From NCBI GenBank assembly GCA_029987315.1, contig DALTVZ010000141.1, forward strand, positions 1 to 15,369: DNA of 15,369 bases, written 5' to 3'. The notes beneath the pieces are model-generated. The model made no database searches. It had not been told where the DNA came from and saw only the letters and a program-made list of their open reading frames with translations. Of the stretch, positions 6,488 through 13,220 are shown one piece after another. Numbering within the stretch: position 1 is the first letter of the stretch; each line of letters starts with the position of its first letter. The DNA comes from Methanocorpusculum sp. (GTDB taxonomy: Archaea > Halobacteriota > Methanomicrobia > Methanomicrobiales > Methanocorpusculaceae). The translations under genes and the position numbers were made by a program.

Positions 6488-7246
6488 TCAGGTCTTCATC
6501 CGCTGATCGTAGGTTCGAAGAGCACGGACCATGTCCACATACCTGAACTCAGGCCAAGGGGGAACACAAAAACAAACAGCTGCTTCATTCCCGTTTGCAA
6601 GCCATGGGAGGAAGTTTGAGGTACGTTTATCATTCGCTGTCCGGATGATCAGATCGACCGGGGGCATCGGAAACGTAGAATACATCCGATCGGTCACGCA
6701 ATCAGGGGTGATCGAGTCGGGAGATAATTCGCCTGCACGGACCTTTGAGATGATCGACTTCGTTGTTTCTAAAATCTCATTACGTCCACCGTACGCGATA
6801 GCAAAATGCAGATAGTATCTGTTATGATCTTTTGTGGCCTCTTCGATTTCGTTGATCTTTTCCAGAAGACGATCATTGATAAGTGACCGGTCACCAATCA
6901 CGGTGATGTTCACCTTCTTATCATAGATTCGCTGATCCACGAGCATCTCTGAGAATTTTTCAATAAAAAGTTCCAGTAGTGCATTCACCTCTTCAGGTGA
7001 GCGCTTGAAGTTTTCTGTGGAAAAGGCATAAAACGTAGTGTGTATAACTCCGAGCTCCTCCATCCAGTCAAAAACCTTCTGAGTGGTTTCAGCTCCGGCG
7101 CGGTGCCCAAATGCAGGATCTTTGCCGCGGGACTTTGCAAATCTCCGGTTGCCATCCTGAATTATAGCTACATGATTGGGGATATACGTCAACTGCCGAA
7201 CAAGCCTGTGGACGTAAATCTTCTCTGCAAAGGAGCGAAGACTCAC
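6488..7246 (-). CDS. uppS: Cis-prenyltransferase (UppS/DHDDS-like), catalytic subunit candidate
   Basis: A 252-residue cis-prenyltransferase that condenses isopentenyl diphosphate into long polyprenyl diphosphates, the lipid carriers for glycan assembly. The catalytic half is intact: HVAIIQDGNRRFAKSRG (25-41, Asp31), GHRAG (47-51), FYAFSTENFKRSPEEV (72-87) and AYGGRNEI (151-158). The C-terminal half is altered. The RTSGE loop is RTANDKRTSNFL, still offering Arg202, Arg208 and Ser210 for IPP phosphate. Glu221 is kept, but the next strand is AAVCFCVPPW, and the protein ends QRMKT without the RxG tail. DHDDS-type catalytic subunits likewise rely on a partner for RxG, and a candidate partner is at 1501-2094. 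The start is GTG at 7246. It shares bases with the upstream stop (GTGA) and has a near-perfect ribosome-binding site GAGGTGATC ending 6 nt before it. Confidence 0.93.
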   Translation of the reverse strand: MSLRSFAEKIYVHRLVRQLTYIPNHVAIIQDGNRRFAKSRGKDPAFGHRAGAETTQKVFDWMEELGVIHTTFYAFSTENFKRSPEEVNALLELFIEKFSEMLVDQRIYDKKVNITVIGDRSLINDRLLEKINEIEEATKDHNRYYLHFAIAYGGRNEILETTKSIISKVRAGELSPDSITPDCVTDRMYSTFPMPPVDLIIRTANDKRTSNFLPWLANGNEAAVCFCVPPWPEFRYVDMVRALRTYDQRMKT

Positions 7247-8247
7247 TGAGGGATCACCTCAACGATCATCCCGTTGTTTGGATACCGTTCGATGATCTTC
7301 CTCTCACCGCCAAACTTGCGAGGAATCTTTCTCATCTGCTGCCAGTCGAGTTCGATTGTCCCGTCATCCATCTCCTCATAATAACTTCCGGCGCGAAGAC
7401 AGGGAAGAATCATATCGAGGTCGTCTTTTGGTTCCATAGAACCATACATCACGGTGCCATCATCGGTGATCATATCAAACGGCCGTGCAGAGTTCATGGC
7501 AATACGTTTCAGTCTTTCCCGGAGTTGGACCGAATCTTTGAATGTGGATGTGCAGTAATGGACCTTTGGGTGGCCATTGATCTCGCCTGCCCATTTTGTC
7601 GAGCCTTTGATCGCATTACAGAGCGGATTTTCCGTTTCAAGTTTTCTCGCACGCATATTGTCGGCACAGGCGTCACCCCACTCAAGCTGGTTGACGTTGA
7701 AGAAATCCACCGAGTCAAGAAGAGGGAAGAAGTATCGAAGACCCTGCAGAGATGGGACCTCAAACCCGACCGAAAATCCGAGTCGTTTTGCATCCTCGAC
7801 CGACTTGACGTATGGCGAGTCCAGAATATCTTTCCAGGTCTCGTGGGGGGGATGCATTCTGATCTCATCAACACAACCCTGCAGTGCTGCAAGATCCTCC
7901 AAAGTCGGAGCGTGACCGGTGTAAAGGTGGATGTGGTGATCCTTTCCGAAATGATTTTTAAGAGCAGAGCAGAACTCCACGACCCGTTCGATCTCCAGAA
8001 GAGGTTCCCCTCCTGTGACGCCGGTCCCAAGAGCACTCATCATCTCTCCTTCGTCAATCGCCTCTTCGGGCCTGGTGACTTTATGATCGTTCGCATAAAT
8101 CACATCGAGATCCTTTCTCTCCTCGGAAAGAGGGCAGTACCAGCAATCACGATCACACCTGCCGGTGATGAAAAGGACCAGCTTTGCTCCGATGTAGCAG
8201 AGTTTGCACCCATCAGAGAGGTTTTTCGGGAGTTTGTCCTTGGCCAT
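7243..8247 (-). CDS. Archaeal radical SAM protein, COG2108-like, function unknown
   Basis: A 334-residue radical SAM protein resembling the archaeal group I remember as COG2108 (related to pyruvate formate-lyase activating enzymes). The cluster motif is GRCDRDCWYCPLSEE, with Cys31-x3-Cys35-x2-Cys38. An extra Cys pair, Cys14-x2-Cys17 (GCKLCYIGAK), comes 14 residues earlier and may bind a second metal. GVTGGEPLLE is the SAM-binding glycine-rich motif. MHPPHETW, EVPSLQ and FNVNQLEW are further barrel strands. The C-terminal domain (PRKFGGERKIIERYP) is basic. The substrate is unknown to the best of my knowledge. It begins 2 nt after the lysS stop and its own stop overlaps the uppS start (GTGA), so it sits in the middle of a tight three-gene operon. 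A link to tRNA, lysine or lipid chemistry is possible but not shown. Confidence 0.85.
   Translation of the reverse strand: MAKDKLPKNLSDGCKLCYIGAKLVLFITGRCDRDCWYCPLSEERKDLDVIYANDHKVTRPEEAIDEGEMMSALGTGVTGGEPLLEIERVVEFCSALKNHFGKDHHIHLYTGHAPTLEDLAALQGCVDEIRMHPPHETWKDILDSPYVKSVEDAKRLGFSVGFEVPSLQGLRYFFPLLDSVDFFNVNQLEWGDACADNMRARKLETENPLCNAIKGSTKWAGEINGHPKVHYCTSTFKDSVQLRERLKRIAMNSARPFDMITDDGTVMYGSMEPKDDLDMILPCLRAGSYYEEMDDGTIELDWQQMRKIPRKFGGERKIIERYPNNGMIVEVIPQ
7251..7260 (-). promoter_or_regulatory. Strong Shine-Dalgarno site fixing the uppS GTG start
   Basis: Minus-strand GAGGTGATCC lies inside the last codons of the radical SAM gene, just before the GTG. It is nearly fully complementary to the archaeal 16S rRNA tail (AUCACCUCC). 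It explains how a GTG start overlapping a stop codon is used efficiently. Confidence 0.75.
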
Positions 8248-8249
8248 GA

Positions 8250-9770
8250 TTATAACGACATCTCAAGAAGACGTTTTAGCGTCTCTTCACGACCGAGTGC
8301 TTCCAGGAACCAACCAAGACGTGGCCCTCTGTCAGCACCGAGGAAAGCACGGTATATGCCGGTAAAAACATCCTTTCCCGTAAGACCGGCGGTTTCTGCC
8401 GCATCATACACCGCATTGTGCAGAACGTCGGCTTTCCACTCAGCATCAGTGATGAGCTTTGCATATGCCAAAACAGCCGCTTTGACCTCGGGCGTTTCAT
8501 TTGCAGCAACCTCGGGTAGCGAATCAGCAACAGCAAATTTTGCGTCGTCGGGGGCGTAGCGGTCCAGCCACATACGTGCACGATTTGCCTGATCAAGAAC
8601 TGCATCCTTGTCGACGATTTCATAACTGCTGCGTTTCAGAATGTCAAAAACTGCGTCATCAGTTCGTGCGATCTGAACGACCGTCACCATATGACGGAAC
8701 GGGATCGATGTTTGAGGGGACGTGATCTTGGAAAGTTCATACTCGCGAGAATCTCCTGCAACGGCTGCTTTGTCGCACTCGTCGATCAAACGAAGCAGAC
8801 CCATTCCCGGATCGAAGGTGATGGTCTTGTCGGGTTTGGTTTTTGCGATCAAAAATCTGAGAACCTCCGGCGGGACGATGTCAAGCATATCGCGGATCGT
8901 TAAGACGACACCTTTGGATGAGTGCATCTCACCTTTTCCTTTGAGGCTGATCCATTCATACGTTACCGGTACTGGAGCATCGTAGCCGTAGATCTCTTTG
9001 GTGATGAACTTCCCTGTATCATACGATCCTCCGGGCGATGCGTGATCTTTGCCGAATGGTTCAACCGTGACGCCGTACACAGACCAGCGCATGGGCCAGT
9101 CAACACGCCACACAAGTTTTCCTTCACCTTTCGAGTAGTCTGAGACGCCTTCATGACCGCATGAACATTTGTAGGTGACCGTGTGGTTTTCGATATCGTG
9201 GGAGAGGATCGCTGCACGAGATATCGTACCGCATGATGGGCAGATCGGATAATATGGTGTCCAGCCTTCTTCGAGTTTGCGGCCGGAGACACGTTCAAGG
9301 ATCTCTTTGATCTCCTCTGCGTGGATGAGTGCATCTTTGATCTGGTCGGTGAACATACCGGAGCGGTAAGCTTCACTGGTCCTAATGATCCGGGGATGGA
9401 TGTCAAGCTCTTCGATCGCCGATAAGAATGGATCGAGGAAGTGCTCGGCATAGCTTGTGTGCTTTCCGCAAGGGCACGGGATGTCGCTGACAGGCCAGCC
9501 GACATACTTCTGATAGTCATCAGAAAGGAACGGATAGACCTTTCTCAGAGGATCAAAATCGTCAGCAATATAGACGAGTTCTGCCTCAACACCCAGTTTA
9601 AGAAGGGCTTTGTAGATCATGTCACCGGTCATGACCTCGCGCATATTTCCAAGATGGATCGGACCCGATGGAGTGATACCGGTTGCAATCAGTTGTGGGG
9701 CATCTGATGGAACCTGAGTAGCCTTTGCATCTGCCCAATGGATCTTCTTCTCATATATTTTTTCTTCCAT
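8250..9770 (-). CDS. lysS: Class I lysyl-tRNA synthetase
   Basis: A 506-residue class I LysRS, the archaeal form that charges tRNA-Lys and is unrelated to the class II bacterial and eukaryotic enzyme. The HIGH box is HLGN (39-42), preceded by TGITPSGPI. The KMSKS counterpart is MHSSKG (282-287). A zinc-binding insertion contains Cys177-x2-Cys180 and Cys202-x-Cys204. Further family stretches are DDFDPLRKVYP and EPFGKDHASPGGSYDTG. The C-terminal anticodon-binding helical bundle is complete, so the length is normal. It is the first gene of an operon with the radical SAM and uppS genes. The ATG at 9770 has AGGT about 9 nt before it. No TATA box stands at the leaderless distance, so this transcript probably has a longer leader within 9771-9850. 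Confidence 0.97.
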   Translation of the reverse strand: MEEKIYEKKIHWADAKATQVPSDAPQLIATGITPSGPIHLGNMREVMTGDMIYKALLKLGVEAELVYIADDFDPLRKVYPFLSDDYQKYVGWPVSDIPCPCGKHTSYAEHFLDPFLSAIEELDIHPRIIRTSEAYRSGMFTDQIKDALIHAEEIKEILERVSGRKLEEGWTPYYPICPSCGTISRAAILSHDIENHTVTYKCSCGHEGVSDYSKGEGKLVWRVDWPMRWSVYGVTVEPFGKDHASPGGSYDTGKFITKEIYGYDAPVPVTYEWISLKGKGEMHSSKGVVLTIRDMLDIVPPEVLRFLIAKTKPDKTITFDPGMGLLRLIDECDKAAVAGDSREYELSKITSPQTSIPFRHMVTVVQIARTDDAVFDILKRSSYEIVDKDAVLDQANRARMWLDRYAPDDAKFAVADSLPEVAANETPEVKAAVLAYAKLITDAEWKADVLHNAVYDAAETAGLTGKDVFTGIYRAFLGADRGPRLGWFLEALGREETLKRLLEMSL

Positions 9771-9875
9771 GTATTGTTACCTGCTATAGATGTGTCTGTA
9801 AGTATGTGTTTTCAAATCTGATAATACCTGATGTCTAAGCGAAGGACCGCAGTTCATCATTACAAATTGCCAATG

Positions 9876-9891
9876 AAAAAAATAAAAAAAA
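9876..9891 (-). terminator. Double poly-U terminator after the DUF4013 gene
   Basis: Minus-strand TTTTTTTTATTTTTTT begins 7 nt past the DUF4013 stop codon. It is the clearest oligo-U terminator in the window and separates this gene from the lysS operon downstream. Confidence 0.7.
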
Positions 9892-9897
9892 GGGAGG

Positions 9898-10722
9898 TTA
9901 TTCAGTTACTTTCGGCAAAGCTGAATCATAGAGGTTTGCAAAGAACCGGGACATCACGATCATGATGAACGGCAATGCAACAACCAGCAGAATGATGCCG
10001 GCTATCGGGATACAGAGGAGAATCAGTTCAGCAACACCCACTATGAGACTAAGAAGGATCCAGTATCCAAGATATCTCAGCCAGCCGATGTTAGCGATGA
10101 GGCTGAAAAGTTCCTTAAAGTTGAATGCAGCACCAAGATTTCCTTCCTTTGCGAATTTGATAACTGCCATCATGCCCACCATCATTGAGATGAACAAAAT
10201 GATCAGCGGAATTATCGTTCCAACGATGATCAGATATGCCATGTTGTCAATGGGTCCAAACATGACAAGAAAGGAAAGGATCGTATAGGGGATCATGTAG
10301 ATGAAGAGGATAAGCATTCCAAGAAGACCCTCGACAAACATCTTACCCCAGTTGTTCATTACAAGCTCTCCACCGCGGAAGACACGCATCGTAACACCGT
10401 AGATAAAGATCCCGGTGATAATGGTCACAATGGTTCCAAGTATGGAAAAGACGACAGATAGCCCTGCAAGCATGCCCAGAGCAGGATCATCCATCATAGG
10501 TCCGTTCATCATCATGGCGGGATCGATCATCGATGACATTTCAGGAGTCAACACGGCGAACAGTGTTGTCAGCATAAAAATCGTTCCGACGATAAGCAGA
10601 ACAGTTCCGGCAAACATCACTGCGTACAGAAAAATCAAAACAAACCAACTGCCAAAGGATTTGAATGCATGATTTGCATACTCCATGGAGTTCTGGATGT
10701 TTTCGCTAAAATTCATTACCAT
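9898..10722 (-). CDS. DUF4013-type integral membrane protein
   Basis: A 274-residue membrane protein with about six hydrophobic segments. I place it in DUF4013 because of the pattern of long helices and the segment NFKELFSLIANIGWLRYLGYWIL near residue 200, typical of that methanogen-rich family. No function is known. Between the first and next hydrophobic segments lies a methionine-rich loop (residues 60-84), with eight Met in 23 residues and two Asp. Two in-frame ATGs exist (10722 and 10716). The TATA box centred near 10752 is about 30 nt from the first, which I chose. The gene has its own promoter and terminator, so it is probably transcribed alone although three genes in a row share the strand. 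Confidence 0.8.
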   Translation of the reverse strand: MVMNFSENIQNSMEYANHAFKSFGSWFVLIFLYAVMFAGTVLLIVGTIFMLTTLFAVLTPEMSSMIDPAMMMNGPMMDDPALGMLAGLSVVFSILGTIVTIITGIFIYGVTMRVFRGGELVMNNWGKMFVEGLLGMLILFIYMIPYTILSFLVMFGPIDNMAYLIIVGTIIPLIILFISMMVGMMAVIKFAKEGNLGAAFNFKELFSLIANIGWLRYLGYWILLSLIVGVAELILLCIPIAGIILLVVALPFIMIVMSRFFANLYDSALPKVTE

Positions 10723-10748
10723 AATAGTACACTATCCGTTCTCAAAGC

Positions 10749-10756
10749 TATATATG
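10749..10756 (-). promoter_or_regulatory. TATA box of the DUF4013 gene
   Basis: Minus-strand CATATATA is centred about 30 nt before the ATG at 10722. It lies in the 49-nt gap after the pentapeptide-repeat gene, indicating independent transcription. Confidence 0.6.
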
Positions 10757-10771
10757 ATTTCGCCGGTCTGT

Positions 10772-11479
10772 TCAAAAGAGGGTGTTGACCTTCTTTGTTC
10801 CGGCAAGATTTGCGCTTCCTAACTCAGCAAATCGGAGATCAGCGCCTGTAAGATCGGCTTTCCACAGATCAGCACCTTCTAGGTGCGCATGAGTTAGGTC
10901 AGCACCCGTAAAATTGACATTTCTAAGATCAGAACCTTCCAAATGAGCGTACGAGAGATTCACGCCAGAAAGATCCAGTCCCATAAATGATGCCTCCTCC
11001 AGATATGCCCCATAAACCCGTGTGTCACTTGGCTTCTTGGAGATCTCATCCGCATACCACTCATTCCAGACAGAAACCCCGGATTTCAAAAGGGCAACCT
11101 GATCAGGATCACATTTGATTTTTCCAGCTGCGTCGTACACAGCAGCATCCGGATTTGCGCCGTCGAGAAGAGCCCCGGAAAGATAAGCACGCCAGAGATT
11201 GGCGCCGGCAAGATCTGCGTTGGAGAGGTCGGCGGATTTAAGGTATGAATAGGAGAGGTCAGCATTTTTTAGATTAGCAAACCTGAGATCCACGCCCTCT
11301 AAAAACCAGTATGCAAAATCCCCTCCTTGAAGATGGGCGCCGTATGCATCACTGCTTCTCAGGTACATCGTTTCTTTCAGGTGAGCGGTATACCATTCAT
11401 TCCAAGGCTTGAAATCCTCCGCTTTAGAACAGCTTTGGAGGAGAGCATATTGCTTTGCATCAAATTTTGATTTCTTCAT
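10772..11479 (-). CDS. Pentapeptide-repeat protein with two WNEWY modules
   Basis: A 235-residue soluble protein made of pentapeptide (A-D/N-L-x-x) repeats, which fold into a right-handed square beta helix. The start is ATG at 11479, not an upstream in-frame ATG at 11530: AAGGAG stands 7 nt before 11479, while the longer version would overlap the transporter gene by 71 nt. The protein falls into two similar modules. Each begins with a short helix (ALLQS at 12-16; ALLKS at 119-123), then the motif WNEWY (26-30; 128-132), then pentapeptide coils (about 47-109 and 146-230). The WNEW motif before pentapeptides is familiar from bacterial members. The function is unknown; some family members mimic DNA and bind gyrase, but nothing here shows that. 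The 20-nt overlap with the transporter gene implies an operon. One cysteine per module is present. Confidence 0.9.
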   Translation of the reverse strand: MKKSKFDAKQYALLQSCSKAEDFKPWNEWYTAHLKETMYLRSSDAYGAHLQGGDFAYWFLEGVDLRFANLKNADLSYSYLKSADLSNADLAGANLWRAYLSGALLDGANPDAAVYDAAGKIKCDPDQVALLKSGVSVWNEWYADEISKKPSDTRVYGAYLEEASFMGLDLSGVNLSYAHLEGSDLRNVNFTGADLTHAHLEGADLWKADLTGADLRFAELGSANLAGTKKVNTLF

Positions 11480-12500
11480 ACATGAGCTCCTTCTCTTTTT
11501 TGTTTCGGCCCTCTTTGATGAATATCTCATACGCAGTTATCCCAAGGATCAGGAGGACCGGACCAAGAATAAACCCGAGAAGACCCATTGCCATAGCTCC
11601 GCCGAAGAACCCAACAAACATCAGCATAGGCCGGATCTTCACGCGTTTTCCGGTGAGTTTTGGGCGGATGATAAGATCGGTCAGGACACAGGTCAGGAAG
11701 TAACCGACGGTAGCGATCAATATAACTCCCCGGAGATCTCCAAGGCACAAGGCATAGACCCCAACAAAGATGATCACCATCAATGGACCGAGAACAGGGA
11801 TGAGGGCAAACAAAGCACACATCGTGGAAAAGAATAGCTCGTGGCCGTATCCCAGCAGTAAGAAAAACGCATACGCTAAAAAAAAGGTCAGAATGGCGAT
11901 GAAAACATGAACTATGTATATGGAAAACAATATATCCTTCGTCTGTTTTGCCATCAATGTAACATTTCCCACCGAGCCGGCAGGAATGATACTATTGACA
12001 TCAGCCCATACCCTATCTCCAAAGATGATCGAAAGATAGACCAGAGCATAGAACAAGATCACATCGATGATGACGGCAGGGATCATCTGTGCAGCACTTA
12101 AGGCAAAACTGGGAAACAACGTAAGAAGGAAGGTTTTTACCTGCTCGATGATCTTGATGGAAAACTCACTGCCATCTGTTAGATGGAGCATATTTGTCAC
12201 AGTGTTCATGATCGTCTGAAACAGCGACATGAAATACTCAAAATCAGAGCTTACGACCACAATTATCACCACACAGATACCTATGATGACCGTAAGAACA
12301 AGCGTCGTTAGTATTCCTGCAGAGACGGGGGCCGGGATCTTTCGAATCATCTTTCGGTGTAGCGGCAGGGTCACCACTGCTATGGATAGTGCGATAATAA
12401 ATAGGAAAATATAATTCCACGATACAGAAAGGATCGCTAGGAATATCAGAGCGACAAGTATCAGGCTGAAATGATCCCTTGTATACTGTGGAAAATTCAT
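11460..12500 (-). CDS. AI-2E-family (PerM/UPF0118) transporter
   Basis: A 346-residue membrane protein with about eight hydrophobic segments in the arrangement of the AI-2E/PerM family. There are two N-terminal helices, a third helix, then a soluble amphipathic part (about 100-130). C-terminal helices carry the signatures ALFALIPVLGPLMV (240-253) and DLIIRPKLTGKRVKIRPMLMF (280-300), then GFFGGAMAMGLLGFILGPVLL. Family members export small molecules or exchange ions such as Na+/H+; the substrate here cannot be told. It is the first gene of a unit with the pentapeptide-repeat gene, whose ribosome-binding site lies inside its last codons. Its own TATA box indicates a leaderless mRNA. Confidence 0.92.
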   Translation of the reverse strand: MNFPQYTRDHFSLILVALIFLAILSVSWNYIFLFIIALSIAVVTLPLHRKMIRKIPAPVSAGILTTLVLTVIIGICVVIIVVVSSDFEYFMSLFQTIMNTVTNMLHLTDGSEFSIKIIEQVKTFLLTLFPSFALSAAQMIPAVIIDVILFYALVYLSIIFGDRVWADVNSIIPAGSVGNVTLMAKQTKDILFSIYIVHVFIAILTFFLAYAFFLLLGYGHELFFSTMCALFALIPVLGPLMVIIFVGVYALCLGDLRGVILIATVGYFLTCVLTDLIIRPKLTGKRVKIRPMLMFVGFFGGAMAMGLLGFILGPVLLILGITAYEIFIKEGRNKKEKELMYEEIKI

Positions 12501-12523
12501 TGTAAGAATAGAGGCGGCAAAGG

Positions 12524-12531
12524 ATAATAAA
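12524..12531 (-). promoter_or_regulatory. TATA box of the AI-2E transporter gene
   Basis: Minus-strand TTTATTAT is centred about 27 nt before the ATG at 12500, consistent with a leaderless transcript. Confidence 0.6.
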
Positions 12532-12542
12532 TTCTGGGTTAT

Positions 12543-12548
12543 AAAAAA
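12543..12548 (-). terminator. Poly-U tract after rubrerythrin copy 1
   Basis: Six T on the minus strand, 15 nt past the stop codon. The same arrangement (poly-U shortly after the stop) recurs after copy 2, so the duplication carried the terminator along. Confidence 0.45.
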
Positions 12549-12563
12549 GAAGTAAACCTTGGC

Positions 12564-13064
12564 TTACTCAACTACTTTGAATAATTCTCCCGGAGTGTCG
12601 CAGATCGGACAGTGCTCTGGAGTTTTGTTGATCACAATGTTTCCGCAGACAGGGCAGAGATAGATGGTTTTTACCTCGAAGTCCTTACCTGCTTTGGCCG
12701 TTTCAAGCGCCAGTTTATAAAGTTCTGCATGCACTGTCTCTGCTTTCATAGCATGAGTGAATGTGATAACTGCATCCTGCCTATCCTCTTTTTCTGCAAT
12801 CGTGACAAACTTGGGATAACTCTCATTGATTGCACGGAGTTCAGCTTCTATGCTAGCCTCAAGATTTGCGACCGTGCTACCAATGTATCCGCCGACACGG
12901 AGAAGGCGGTGTGCGTGGATCTCTTCCGCCGCAGAGGTTGCACGGAAGAGTCTTGCAATGTGATCGTATCCTTCGTCGGTTGCTGCTTTAGCGTAGGAAT
13001 TATACTTGCGGTTTACACGGGATTCACCGGAAAACGCACCGGCAATACAGTCTTCTGTGTTCAT
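12564..13064 (-). CDS. rbr: Rubrerythrin, copy 1
   Basis: A 166-residue rubrerythrin, a cytosolic di-iron peroxidase that reduces hydrogen peroxide in anaerobes using electrons from rubredoxin-like donors. The ferritin-like part has FSGES (Glu14), AAEEIH (Glu47 and His50), a YPKF-containing third helix and AETVHAELY (Glu109 and His112). The C-terminal rubredoxin-like knuckles are LCPVCGN (Cys137, Cys140) and HCPICDTPGELF (Cys152, Cys155). It is about 77% identical (127 of 166 residues, counted by eye, no gaps) to the next gene, so the pair arose by tandem duplication. The differences cluster at residues 71-80 and 141-160, near the third helix and the rubredoxin domain. It has its own TATA box and is probably transcribed singly. 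Confidence 0.96.
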   Translation of the reverse strand: MNTEDCIAGAFSGESRVNRKYNSYAKAATDEGYDHIARLFRATSAAEEIHAHRLLRVGGYIGSTVANLEASIEAELRAINESYPKFVTIAEKEDRQDAVITFTHAMKAETVHAELYKLALETAKAGKDFEVKTIYLCPVCGNIVINKTPEHCPICDTPGELFKVVE

Positions 13065-13089
13065 AACATTTTACTATGTGCAGGGATTT

Positions 13090-13097
13090 GATAAAGA
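13090..13097 (-). promoter_or_regulatory. TATA box of rubrerythrin copy 1
   Basis: Minus-strand TCTTTATC is centred about 29 nt before the ATG. It aligns with the box of copy 2 in the duplicated upstream region. Confidence 0.55.
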
Positions 13098-13157
13098 TAA
13101 TGGAGAGGGAACTTTTTAGAAACGTATATATCTGTATATTTTCTAAAAAATTGCATA

Positions 13158-13190
13158 ATGAGTCTGAAAAATACTGCAAAGGACAATATA
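13158..13190 (+). pseudogene. Remnant 5' end of radC left by tandem duplication
   Basis: ATG followed by codons for SLKNTA is identical at the protein level to the first seven residues of radC at 13816 (MSLKNTA). The preceding 60-70 nt also align with the radC upstream region, including TTTTC, an A-rich tract and TTNC before the ATG. Similarity fades by about 13190, where the sequence joins a copy of the rubrerythrin 3' flank. Reading on, the frame stays open as a 27-codon hybrid ending at 13241 inside rubrerythrin copy 2 (antisense). A TATA-like GTATATAT at 13124-13131 lies about 30 nt before the ATG, so the fragment may still be transcribed. I see it as a by-product with no expected function. 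Confidence 0.75.
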
Positions 13191-13199
13191 TTCGAGGTT

Positions 13200-13207
13200 A
13201 AAAAAAA
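13200..13207 (-). terminator. Poly-U terminator after rubrerythrin copy 2
   Basis: Eight T on the minus strand begin 13 nt past the stop codon of copy 2, matching the position of the tract after copy 1. Confidence 0.55.
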
Positions 13208-13220
13208 GAGTTGGACGGGT

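Noticed and set aside
7525..8559. A 344-codon open frame on the plus strand
   Set aside because: It runs antisense across the radical SAM gene and into lysS, both of which have complete family motifs on the minus strand. Its translation has no recognisable motif, and it crosses the gene boundary without regard to it.
9771..9897. Possible small RNA or riboswitch in the gap before lysS
   Set aside because: No convincing stem-loops or known riboswitch core. The gap is explained by the lysS leader and the poly-U terminator of the DUF4013 gene.
10772..11530. Longer version of the pentapeptide-repeat protein starting at 11530
   Set aside because: It would overlap the transporter gene by 71 nt, and the extra 17 residues are just a shadow of the transporter's end. 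A strong AAGGAG site points to ATG 11479.
11409..11837. A 142-codon plus-strand frame over the transporter and pentapeptide overlap
   Set aside because: Low-complexity charged translation, antisense to two well-supported genes.
12612..13091. Plus-strand frames of 159 codons (12612-13091) and 119 codons (13386-13745) opposite both rubrerythrins
   Set aside because: The two frames resemble each other only because the underlying genes are duplicates. The rubrerythrin frames hold all iron ligands.
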